From: Pelargonium cotyledonis
Lineage: Eukaryota; Streptophyta; Magnoliopsida; Geraniales; Geraniaceae
Reading direction: 5' to 3'
Assembly (NCBI GenBank): GCA_036897625.1
Contig: JAYMTA010000426.1
Coordinates: 1 to 29,066, forward strand
DNA: 29,066 nt
The notes below the pieces were generated by a model that was not told where the DNA came from, did not search any database, and worked only from the letters and a program-made list of their open reading frames with translations. Every line of letters starts with the position of its first letter. The first letter of the stretch is position 1. Below, piece after piece: positions 9,931 to 19,830 of this stretch. A program made the position numbers and the translations under genes.

Positions 9931-10188
9931 AATCCGTCGCTGATCAGCGGCGGATATTTCTCACCAGCGACGGAATTTTCGTCGCAGATAGTGCGGGAAC
10001 GTTCCCAATTTTGGTACGAAATTTTATTGGTGGAAAACGACGCCGTTTTGCTCCGGTTTTGGACCAGCGACGGAGTTAGAGTAAATACGATGTCGTTCTT
10101 CGTCAGAGTTTACTACTACAAAACGGTGCCGTTTTAGTTTTCATTTTAAATCAGCGACGGACTACCCCGTCACTGGTTCCATCGCTGG
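9906..10188. repeat. CAGCGACGGA repeat cluster with palindromes
   Basis: CAGCGACGG(A) occurs at 9906, 9965, 10064 and 10152, a variant CAGCGGCGGA at 9945, and reverse-complement forms at 9933-9943, 10167-10176 and 10179-10188. The copies at 9906 and 9933-9943 can pair as a hairpin. Interspersed are AAAACGACGCCGTTTT (10034-10049), ACGATGTCGTT (10087-10097) and AAAACGGTGCCGTTTT (10120-10135), which are near-palindromes. Repeated, inverted short words of this kind are typical of subterminal regions of plant DNA transposons, and palindromic ACG words are also common in promoters. I did not find a matching inverted end downstream. Confidence 0.8.
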
Positions 10189-11160
10189 CAAACGGGGAAT
10201 ATAAGGAGGATCGAGCCTCCTTCTTGTTCATATCAGATCTGAGGTCCAAGCCTCTCCGCCGCCCTCTGCTTTTTGCTGTCGTTCGCCGTGCCTCCCTTGC
10301 CCTCCTTTCTCACTGTCGCTCCGCCCTCTCCGGCCACAAGCTCCGCCGCATCCTCCAAAAGCACGCCCACGACGACTGCCTCGAGCTCCTCGCTAACCGC
10401 CGATGAGGTATAATTTGCAGCTTCCATCTCTCTCATTTTGTTAATTTTTTGTATTTGTTAATCTAGGGTTTTGATGTTTTGTGATTTTGGTTGATTTTTG
10501 TGTTTTTTGTTAGGGTTAGGTTTCGATTGCTCGATAACACAGAATCCCCTTTCTTCCACTCAGGTTATTTGGTTTTGGTTTTGTAATTGTTTATGTTCTA
10601 GTTTTTCAATCTGGGTAGCTTTTTGTGTGTTGTGATTGTGGTAAAGTTGTGTGCTTTGGGTGATTGAAGTTAATGGGTTGGTGTGTTTCTGAGCAGTTTG
10701 TTCTGTTTTGTTGCTTGAATTGGTGACTTGCTCAGGTATTTTGGTTGGGAGAGTATTTACTTGGGATGATTGAAATGTTATGGTTTTGCCTGGTTTGTAC
10801 TCATTTTTCTGTTTATCTGAGCTAATAGGATGTTTTTGTTCAATAATGCTCACTATCTATTTGGTGGTTCATGGTTCTGCAAATGAAATGTAGGGGTAGC
10901 TTTGAATCACATGTGGTTGTGTACTTGTGTTGCTTTGTTAATATAATGTGACTAGTAAGTAGTAACTGTTGTTTAAAAGGTTTATGTGGTATGCTTGGTA
11001 CACATTTTCTTTTCTATGTATCAAAAGAATTATTCTAAAAAATGGGTGACTTCCATTATTCTGTTGTTCTAGTTTCCACGTCAAATTCTTATATTGATCG
11101 CTATCAACATCAAATGTTTTTTTGTTCTTCAGTGAATAGCTATTATTACATTTGTTGTAA
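10189..11160 (+). other. Candidate 5' exon and intron upstream of the CGL160 remnant
   Basis: A short pyrimidine- and GC-rich open frame runs from ATG 10224 to TGA 10404-10406 (60 codons, starting MFISDLRSKPLRRPLLFAVV and rich in Arg, Leu and Ala). It resembles no family I know. A possible donor (GAG then GTATAA) lies right after, around 10405-10415. The T-rich sequence that follows (AGGGTTTTGATGTTTTGTG, TTAGGGTTAGGTTTCG) is typical of plant 5' introns or leaders. This could be the first exon of a transcript reaching the CGL160 exons at 11164. It could equally be non-coding leader. From 10440 to 11160 I see no coding signal. Confidence 0.35.
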
Positions 11161-11163
11161 GAT

Positions 11164-11682
11164 GAGATGATTTGGTGTGAACATGAAGAGGAATCTGGGT
11201 TTCTAAGCTTGAATAGAGCCATGAGCCTTGACAGGTTTGTTAGTGTTCCTCGATGATAGGGTCAAGTTCATTTTGTTTTGTTTCCAGAATTTACGCTTGT
11301 AGTGCTTCTTTCTGAAAATTCATTTGAATTATGACATGTAACCAGTATGGATGTAGACTTGAGCAAAGAACTTATGGCACCTGCACAACCTGTGATAGAA
11401 ATTCCAGTTGAGGATCTGTCAAAAGTAAGATGAATGGTTTTGCATATCCATTTCGAGTTTTAAGGTACTTATAACAAAGTTCATAACTAATTAAGTGTAT
11501 CCAAATCCCATGAACTTTTTTATAATTTGCTAGCGGTGTTTCCTTTCTTACACTGTAAATGGTTTTGTTCTTTTGGATTTGTTTTTGCAGTTGAAGAGAA
11601 AGTTGCAGATCCTCACATTGGGTGTAGGTGGTGTTGGCTTGGTCTCATCATATGTTTCTTATTCACCCGAGGTTGCAGCTAG
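11164..11682 (+). pseudogene. CGL160: Partial CGL160-like gene (chloroplast ATP synthase assembly factor)
   Basis: CGL160 is a green-lineage thylakoid protein with an Atp1-like membrane domain that promotes assembly of the chloroplast ATP synthase c-ring. Three exons are visible. About 11164-11234 encodes ESGFLSLNRAMSLD and a split Ser codon. Positions 11346-11424 encode MDVDLSKELMAPAQPVIE and end SK before GTAAGA. Positions 11591-11682 encode LKRKLQILTLGVGGVGLVSS, YVSYSPEVAA and end at GTAAGT. The first two join to the family's FLSxxRxMSLDSMDVDLSKEL; the third is the first membrane helix. The N-terminus and transit peptide, about 70 residues normally between exons two and three, and the remaining membrane helices are missing. 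Exon borders and frames are well preserved, so the loss is by deletion rather than by slow decay. Confidence 0.85.
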
Positions 11683-12630
11683 GTAAGTACATCGGCCTAC
11701 TCCAACCCATTCATCTAGACAGTTAGAAAATTTTAGCATATTGTTGTTAAGGTCTACTATAACTTTGTTACCCGTGCTAAGTGACATCTAGCTGTCTCTC
11801 TGCTTTCACTTTATTTAAAAAAGTTTCTGCACTGTTATTGCATGGAAGCTTCAAATTTCTTGTGATAATCTTTACTGGAGAACTTTGTATGCATAGGTTG
11901 GAGAATCCTTTAATTGCTTTTCTTTTTGACCTTACATGTTTAAGTTATGTTAAATAGTATTCTCTGACATTAACAATGATTACAATTGTTATGCACTCAA
12001 GAATCACTATTGATTGTTTAATATGGTTTCCATATAATTTTGTTTTAATAATGTATGTTTGATATTAAGAATCCATATCCATTGTTTTATTGCAGTTGTT
12101 GACTTTTATTCAGTTGGCTTTTGTGAGGTAGCTATTGGCTTTGGTCTCTCTTGCTTGCTTTCTCTGTGCTCTTCACTGTCACAGCGCTTGCTCCTCAGTC
12201 GTCTCCATACTTGCCGAGCGGGATACAATTACTTATGAGCGCCTCCGTTTCTTAAAGCAGTCCCTCAGTCGCCTCCATTTCTTAGAGCGCTACTTCCAGC
12301 AGAGAGAAATTTGAAGGACTTGGTTGAAGTACCGGCAGCTGTGAGGGATAGACATGCTTGCCGAGTTGTATGATATTTTAATTAGATTGGTAGTTTACAA
12401 ATATGTATAGCACGACTTTTTATTGTGTATTACGTTTGGAATCTAACACGTGTAATTGAGCTTCAAGTGTGTGAGAGAGAGAGGGTTTGTTTAGTTTTTT
12501 TTTGTTGATTTTGAGTTGTTATTGGGTTTATTTTGAATGTTATTGAGATTGATTATTGGAATAAATTTGGTTGGATTAATTGATGATTTTGGATATTATT
12601 TTGATTAACATCCTATAATTGATTATTCCG
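11683..12630. other. Intron-like and intergenic sequence after the CGL160 remnant
   Basis: The GTAAGT donor at 11683 opens what would be the next CGL160 intron, but I cannot find the following exon. A possible acceptor (TTGCAG at about 12096) leads to non-homologous sequence. At 12190-12300 a motif like CTCAGTCGYCTCCAT recurs two to three times. The rest is AT-rich without coding signal. Confidence 0.5.
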
Positions 12631-12765
12631 GCGATTCTATGGTGTTTCCGACGATTATATGGTGTTTTCGGCGACTTTTTGACGATTTCGGAAACACTAT
12701 AATTTTTTCGGTAGAACTATGAATTTTTCGGCGAATCATTGATTTTTTTGGCGAACCATTGGTGA
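12630..12765. repeat. Degenerate repeat of TTCGGCGA-type words
   Basis: Words of the form TTYCGRCGAWT recur at intervals of roughly 20-30 bases (for example GCGATTCTATGGTGTTTCCG, then ACGATTATATGGTGTTTTCG, then TTTTTCGGCGAATCATTG). The copies are diverged and compose an irregular minisatellite. No coding frame is supported. Confidence 0.65.
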
Positions 12766-13478
12766 AGATAAAGTGTATAGTGAAGGGTAATTTGGGTATT
12801 TCAAAAAAAATTTGATCATGTGCTAGGTACATGCCTCATTTATTGGAATATTCCGTTAACTATAACGGAAAATTTGGACGAAAAGATGTTTGGCATAGTT
12901 CAGGGTAGCCAATAATTAGTTTTAATAGTTCAAGATAGCCAAGGTTAAAATGTGTTAAGGTGAGGGTTAATATGTGTAATTTTCTCTTTTTTCCAATCAA
13001 ATACATAGATAAAATATGATATGACCTATCCATTTGACTGTTTCCCAAATTCTTTTTTATGCTTTCAAGTCGTTCTTAGTGTTTTTGATGTTTCAAAAAC
13101 AAAATCAAATTACAAACTCAAATTCAATATATAAAATTAACACAACACACTACTTATTGAAGTTGTTTTTGGTGTTCTTCATGTTATTGATTACCAAATC
13201 AAAAACACAAAACCATCATTCGATTATTATTACAATTTTGCACTACAAAACCTAGTCTTGGATCTCTCCTGACACTCAATCATCAAATGTTTGTGCCCCA
13301 AACAACGTGGTGCAGAGAGCCCTCTTATGGGACATTTTAATAATAATGTTGTGGACACAACTTGGTGGATCTCAAAGGAAACGTAAGGTGGAAGAAGAAA
13401 TGGTCGCCGACAAGTATGAGTTTTGAAGTTGTTTTGTTTGGATTTGATTTGTTTGTTCAAATGATTATTTTTTTTTAA
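12766..13478. other. AT-rich repeat-derived DNA
   Basis: The stretch contains a near-palindrome at about 12848-12871 (TTCCGTTAACTATAACGGAA) and a motif of the type GGCATAGTTCAGGGTAGCCAA repeated in diverged form 40 bases later. From about 13080 to 13250 AT-rich sequence repeats TTTTTGRTGTT-like words. This looks like old non-coding transposon sequence. No gene is supported. Confidence 0.45.
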
Positions 13479-13517
13479 TTTTTTTTTTTTTTTTTTCAAA
13501 AAAAAAAAAAAAAAAAA
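13479..13517. repeat. T18-C-A20 inverted homopolymer
   Basis: Eighteen T residues (13479-13496), a single C, then twenty A residues (13498-13517) form a perfect hairpin-capable palindrome. Such tracts are prone to slippage in replication and to sequencing error, so the lengths should be treated as approximate. Confidence 0.95.
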
Positions 13518-14330
13518 GCAGCAGGAGTCTTCAAATTTTTGAAGTTTCCGGCGTCGTAATGGTCAAACATTTGAAGAATCCGGTAAACTCCCAAAATGTA
13601 ATAATAAAAATGTATAAATACTAGAAAAAGTAAAGGTAAAATTGTCATTTTAAACTTTTTTAACGACATATGCAATGCAAATGATGAAATAGATATATCT
13701 ACATATATGTGTGTTAAAGTTTGTGAGAATGCACTAGAAGTTGCCACCTCATCAACTCTTACAATTTGGAGCATTCTTATGACTCCTAACACAAATGTCC
13801 CTTAATCTTTCTTCCGTTACAAAAAAACACTCGATAGCTAATAAAAATAACTAATAGCAATCACTCAATTCAAGATAATTATATGTAATAAATGCATTAC
13901 TAACTTTTGATTTGAACGTTTATTAGATTAAAGTTCATCGCAATTTTTCTAATTTTAAGATATCATAGATCACACACAGACACATATTATAATTTGTTGA
14001 TGTAATCTTACAATGATTTTCTTAAAATTTTAAATGAGCATATAAAACTTTACGTAATTTTTTTTTTACAATAAAACATTTAAGTAAAAGTTAAGGTAAC
14101 TTAAATTAATCATACTAATATTATTTTTTATTATATGTTTTTTTTGCCTGTGTAACGCGTGGCTTGAATACTAGTTTTCTGTTAAATTTAACGGATGAAT
14201 ATGTCATGTCAGAGTTTAAGTGTATATTTGATTTAAAAAAAAGTTATTGAAAATTTTCCTGTATATTTTAAGAGAAGCAATGTATTTAAAGTTGAGAACA
14301 AAAAGACGCCATGTCCTCTGTATTGAGAAT
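13518..14330. other. AT-rich intergenic DNA with a possible Helitron-like end
   Basis: No gene is supported. At about 14148-14174 the sequence GCCTGTGTAACGCGTGGC is followed nine bases on by CTAGT. A GC-rich stem-forming element followed by CTRRT is the form of a Helitron 3' end, but the stem here is short (GCC/GGC plus the ACGCGT palindrome) and no matching TC start was identified. Immediately after, TTCTGTTAAATTTAACGGA is another near-palindrome. Confidence 0.25.
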
Positions 14331-14963
14331 GTGGAGTACCCTAAGGTTAGAGTTTGTGCGGCAGATTCGTGATGGTGTTTGTGGGTAAGGTTTGGCAGCG
14401 GCGGAGACAGTTGTGGTGGTGCTTTGTGCGGCGGGTTCCCAGGGGACAGAAGGTGTAGAGTCGAAGAGGTAGCGAAGAGGAGACAGTTTCGCGGACGATT
14501 AGGGTGGTCTGTGGTGAGATCTAACAGGCAGCGATCAGAGCTCTATCATCGGAGGTGGCGACTAATTTCGCTTGTGACGGCTAGGCTTCTACAAGATGTG
14601 ATTAAGGCGTAGGTAGCGGTCGGTGTGATTGTGACCATAACAGAATTCAATTTATGGAGAGTTTCAGACGTCGTTCCATCCGGGATAAGATCAGGTTTTG
14701 GGGGCGGCGATGTCATTGGTCTGATCAAAAGATGAGAGAAAAAGTCCGCCTAGTTCGGTATAACGGGGCAGGCGGCTAGTTCGGCATAGTGGCCTAATCA
14801 TTGATTTCGTTTGTTTTGACGAAGTACTGTTTTTTTATTCAATAAAGTGGGATAAGAAAAAGTAAAAGAAAAAGGAAGCAATGATTTGGAATGATTACTC
14901 TGATTTAAATACTAAAATTCAAAACATGGAAGAGAAAAAGAGCAGGAAAGGACGAATCTTAGA
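14331..14963. other. GC-richer upstream region of the MAP65-like gene
   Basis: A G-rich segment (about 14340-14720) stands out from AT-rich surroundings. It has an open frame from 14379 to 14612 (77 codons, Arg- and Gly-rich) that matches nothing I know and is probably not a gene. At 14748-14790 a short direct repeat (CCTAGTTCGGTATA and GCTAGTTCGGCATA) occurs. It may be distal promoter of the MAP65-like gene or unrelated repeat. Confidence 0.4.
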
Positions 14964-14974
14964 TTTTGGCGCCA
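14964..14974 (+). promoter_or_regulatory. E2F-type site upstream of the MAP65-like gene
   Basis: TTTTGGCGCCA contains TTTGGCGC, a perfect match to the plant E2F consensus TTTSSCGC, about 240 bases before the predicted ATG. E2F factors drive S-phase genes. A CT-rich leader (TCTTCTCCATCATCATCG, TCTTCTTCTTCG) follows at about 15120-15160, which is typical of a plant 5' UTR. Whether the site is used is not shown by the sequence, and the gene itself is broken. Confidence 0.5.
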
Positions 14975-16995
14975 GAACAGCCCGAAATGAATACGATGGA
15001 GCACCTTCCCTTGTAAAAACCAAAAGCGATACCGATACACTCTTTTTGAACCTCACACTGAAAAAAACGATCAAATATTTGGATCTACACATACAAATAC
15101 TGTACAAGATTAAGGACACTCTCGTCTTCTCCATCATCATCGTCTTCTTCTTCGTTTCCTTTATTTTCTAGGGTTTCACTTTCTCTTGCGACTTCACTTC
15201 ACAGATTCAGAATGAGTACTGCCTCTCCTTCTCTTCCCACTGCGCACACCACTTGCGCCTCTCTCCTCCTTGAATTGCAGGTTCCGTACATTCATTTTGC
15301 TCCCATTTCCACGATTTTCACTACCTTGGCTTTTCTGGTTAATTGAATTTTCAGTTTTGTGTAGGTTAATTATTTATTTTGCTCTTAACTAATGATTTAC
15401 TCACTGCTGGAAATTTGTACTTGAAAATGGGAAGAAATCAGAGTAGAATTAGTTTATCTAACTTGAGTGAACCAATATGTTTGATTGTTTGTAGAACTCT
15501 AGAAATAGAGAGAAAATTAAATGTATTTTAAGTTTCTTCCGTTGTTATTTAGGCACTTCATTGGAAAATTGGGGCATATTTGGAAAATTCAGGTTAATTA
15601 CTGCACATATAAGTACTAGTACTGTGTTATTGCATTATTGGTATTTGTTGTGGTCTGGTCTGGGGGTTTTGATCATGGTGTGAGTATAATCTGGCAACTT
15701 TCATCTTGTTTACAGAAATTATGGGATGATATTGGGGAAAGCGATGGTGATAGGGACAAGATACTTCTGCAGCTCGAGCAAGAATGCCTGGATATCTACC
15801 GAAGGAAGGTCGAGAGTTCTAGGAAGTACAAGACTGATTTGCATCAATCACTGGTGGATGGTGAAGCTGAAATTGCCAACCTTGCTTCTGCTCTTGGTGA
15901 ACATGCATCCTTATCTTGAGTACGCTTCTTCTTGCCCTTCTTCTTTTCATTATATTTGTATACATATCAGTGCCCATGCCACTACTCGATGTAGCATTTT
16001 CGTATGTTAAGTAGTTATCCCGGATGAGGATTGGTTGCTAGACTTGTCAACATGACTATTGATGTTCACTGTTTGGTACCTTGTACCTTGCTGGTTAGCT
16101 ACGGAGGTGTCTATTTTCTGAAGCGGCATGTTTGCCTAGTTGATCAAGTGTGTATTCTGCACTGAAAATTAGTTCTTGTGATATTGTTTGCTTTCCAACA
16201 TCACAAGCACAATTATACAAATATATTGGGGTGATTGTGATGTTGTAGTGCATGCACATATGATAATTCCATGTCTGTTTGTCTAGATTTTTGGAGATTT
16301 CCATGTCAGGCATCAATTGGTCTTTCCCAAGAAATGTTGCTTGTGTCCATGTCTTCAGTGATATATATCCTTCATTTTATGTGTTGATTTGATTCCTTTA
16401 TCTGCTGTTTGAGAAGGGAAAGGGCAATCTCAAGGAGCAGATATCTTCCTTAAAACCCATGTTGGAGGACCTGAGGTCTAAGAAGCAAGAAAGAATGAAA
16501 GAGTTTGTTGAGACACAGTCACAGATTGCTCAGATTTGTGCAGAAATTGCAGGTAGTGATCAGTCTGTCAATTCCTTGGATCCACAAGTTAACGAACAGG
16601 ATTTAACAGTGAAGAAATTGGGCGAGTTGAAGTCACACCTTCAGGAACTTCAAACTGAAAAGGTTCCTTTGATAAAATTGATTTGGGACCTTGAGATTGT
16701 ACATGCGTAGGTAGATATTCATTTTACAGTGTTACTCACATTTGCTCTTTTGTTTCCCTCTTTTTGAGCAGATGTTCCGTGTACAAAAAGTTAAGAACAA
16801 CATAAATACTATCCATGAACTCTCAGCTGTGATGTCAATTGATTTCTACAATACGGTTAATGAAATCCATCCAAGCTTGAGCGACCCTGGAAATGGTAAG
16901 TCAATGAGCATCAGCAATGCCACCCTTGCTAGATTAACTGGTGCAATTCAGTTACTTAAGCAAGAAAAACAACAACGGTTACAAAAGGTTACAGA

Positions 16996-17011
16996 ACTCT
17001 CTGTCTCTCTG

Positions 17012-17048
<37 letters not shown>

Positions 17049-17062
17049 ATATATATATATAT
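16996..17062. repeat. (GTCT/CT)n followed by (TA)n microsatellite in intron 4
   Basis: A compound repeat starts about nine bases after the exon 4 donor (AAG then GTTACA): CT dinucleotides interrupted by GTCT, then a TA run ending near 17062. The donor itself is a weak GTTACA. Expansion this close to a splice donor could affect intron removal, but the host gene is disabled anyway. Confidence 0.9.
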
Positions 17063-19830
17063 CTACTCGTACAGTTCTATATGTATGCGTCTGCATTCTC
17101 ATACAAATATGCACTCATTCATGTGTGTTTTGCATGTTTATGTTCATTAATTTGTTGTTTATACTTGAACCCTTACATTGCATGCAGTGACTGGTGTTGA
17201 GTATACTGCAACAAGCATAAATATCAATATGATCTGGTTTAAATCAAGATTATTGTTAGAGTTTTAGAATTATTTCCCAAGTATTTCTCTACAAAAATTA
17301 GCAATTAGATTTTTTGTTTATGCTTTTACCAATTTGTTTACAAAGCGCATTGACATTTTATTTTGCATATAATAAAATATGTTGGTTGTATTAATTTAGT
17401 TTAGTTATGAACTATTAAGCTACATCAAATGGAAAAGCCTCAATCTGGTTTGGTTTTATGTCTAAAGCTACAGAATACAAATACTTCTTTTGTGGCCAAA
17501 TAGCATAACTTAATGACTCCTCCATTGATCATGTCCAAATTTTTTACTTTTTGAGTATAACACCTTATCCATTATTGTTGTCTGGCTACATGTTTTTATA
17601 TTCAACCATTATGTGGGTGATCTAGATTTCTTAGCTTGAAGAGATTTTAATTAAAATTTTCAGTGCTAAAAATGTTAACGGACCTAGAAAATTTAAAGGC
17701 TTAGCTGGGTCATCTAGGAAGAAAACAACAGCTGGCCTGTAGGTTTCTATATTCCAGTCATAATTCATAAGTGATCAAAACATGTATCGTTTAGTTAATG
17801 ATGTGAGATAGAAGAAAGAATCAGGAGAAGTCATTCAAAATTTCATTTCTAAAAGAGTCAATAAACTCTTATAAGGGTAATAAGTTCCTGTCATAACGAT
17901 TACCTTTTGCTGCCCCTATGGTTGAGATAACTTACTGCTAATATGTTTCGCAGCTGGGTGAACTTGAGAAATTCAACAGTCGTATATTTTCCAAATTATG
18001 CTATAGTCACTTCTTTTGCACTGAACATTTTTGTTTCATTTTAGTTTAAAAATCTTGGGAGAACACTTGTAGATCTGTGGGATCTCATGGACACACCAGT
18101 TGAAGAGCGAAAAAAATGTGACCATGTTATCCGCTTAATCTCTTTAGCTTTTGATGATGTGTCAATGCAAGGATGCCTTGCTCAAGATGTCATGGAGCAG
18201 GTGATTTATAATTTTACAACTCTTGGAATCACATGCATTTGGATAACATCATATACCTGTTTTCTAATGATGATGTTCTTCTCCTTCTCAATTTTCTTAC
18301 ATATAGACTGAGGTTGAGGTGGAGTGATTGAATGCTCTGAAAGCCAGCAAGATGAAAGAATTGGTCTTTAAGAGGCAACTTGAGCTTGAAGAGATTTACA
18401 GAGGGGTTCACATGGATGTAGATAGTGATGCAGCACGGAAGATTCTCATCAGTATCATTGAATCTGGTTCCACTCTAATCTTCAGTTGTCTTAAGATTTC
18501 TGCATTTGCTTCAAAGGGCTTGAAACAATATAATTGCATGTCAATCCTTTTCGAGAAGCTTCTACTGCTCTCATCTTTCTATAGTTTCTGAACATTGCGT
18601 TGCATATGTACTTGCTATTCTTCTTCTTTTTATCATAGCATAATGTACTTCAAGTTGTTTTGCATGTATGACTCTTCCAAATTCTAGGATGACTGGTATC
18701 TTTTCTTGCTTCTAATTAGTGAATTGATATTTTGCATTAGTTTTTTTTTCTTTTTTCTTTCTGATTTTGTAATTTCTCCGGTAACTGTTGCTTATTTTGT
18801 TTGGGGATGGATTTGCAGGGCATAAAGGGTCCATATGAGGCTTATAGGGTCAAAATTTTTTACATCTTATTATGAAGGAGCTTATTTTGGTCTTATCTGA
18901 ACAAGTTGATGTTTTTATAGCTTGTGGAAAACAACTTAAGCGCAGTTTGAATTTGCATGAAATTTTGAAACAAGTACTCTTTTTTTTGGTCCCAATAAGA
19001 GGAGAAAAAAAAAAAATAAATAAGAGGAGTCAAATAGGCACACTTCGCATGCTTTAGAATCTGTTACTAGTTGATATACTAGTTGGGCCCTCCATTTATC
19101 AGTCGAAGCTTTTGGGTTGAAGTTAAGTTTAACAGTTCTCCAAAAGTTTGTTTTCTTCTCCACTGAATTCATTTCCACATATTGGCTGCTAAAATGAGCT
19201 TATTCATCAATCAAAACTAAATTTTTAAGTGCTTCACACACATTTGTATATTGTTAGTGTCTCAATTGTGTTTGTGGACACACCATGCAACTTGTTATTG
19301 TAGAAACTGGGCTGTAAAAACTATCTAATTGTTATGTTAATATATGCCCTCACAGGTAATTTAGATATCTCTAATTTGCTTTCAAGCATGGAGGATCAGA
19401 TTGAAAAGGCCAAAGAGCAAGCTTTAAGCAGGAAGGATATTTTGGATAAGGTGGAGAAATGGAAGCATGCATCTGAAGAGGAAAAGTGGCTTGATGAATA
19501 TGAAAGGGGAATACTTCATCACTTATTGGGAAATTGTCGGAGTTGTCTGCTAAATCATTAGCCTGAGTCACTCATTTGAAAGTGCATTGTTTGTGACTGT
19601 TGGGTTAATTGATGGTATCATGGCGAATCATTTGCCCCTGTCAATAGCAATACATTATACAGTATCAAGTTAATACTATCAATGAACATACACATGTTTG
19701 TCTTGTTTCACGATGTTGACTTGTTTCTGCTTCTTTTATCAGGATGACAACCGGTATAGTGCTGGAAGAGGGGCACACAAAAATCTGAAACGTGCAGAGA
19801 AAGCACGGATTCTCGTGGGCAAAATACCAT

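Noticed and set aside
9613-10137. A 174-codon plus-strand open frame
   Set aside because: It lies antisense to LINE ORF1 and runs into the repeat cluster; composition gives no protein family.
13236-13256. A CACTA transposon end (GCACTACAAAACC)
   Set aside because: The sequence lacks a matching inverted end and a 3-bp target duplication; a 10-base match is too short.
12848-14195. Paired TTCYGTTAA...TTAACGGA palindromes as the ends of one element
   Set aside because: The similarity is limited to the palindromic core of about 18 bases and the flanks differ.
14379-14612. An Arg/Gly-rich 77-codon gene
   Set aside because: Driven by local GC-rich composition, with no homology and no splice or start context beyond an ATG.
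17954-17980. A mini-exon (LGELEKFN) after a TTTCGCAG acceptor in intron 4 of the MAP65-like gene
   Set aside because: Exon 4 (ending RLQK) joins exon 5 (starting FKNLGRTL) in phase and matches the family without it; the extra residues have no counterpart.
18820-18900. An exon starting after TTTGCAG in intron 6
   Set aside because: The frame hits stops quickly and matches nothing in the MAP65 family; exon 6 joins exon 7 in phase without it.
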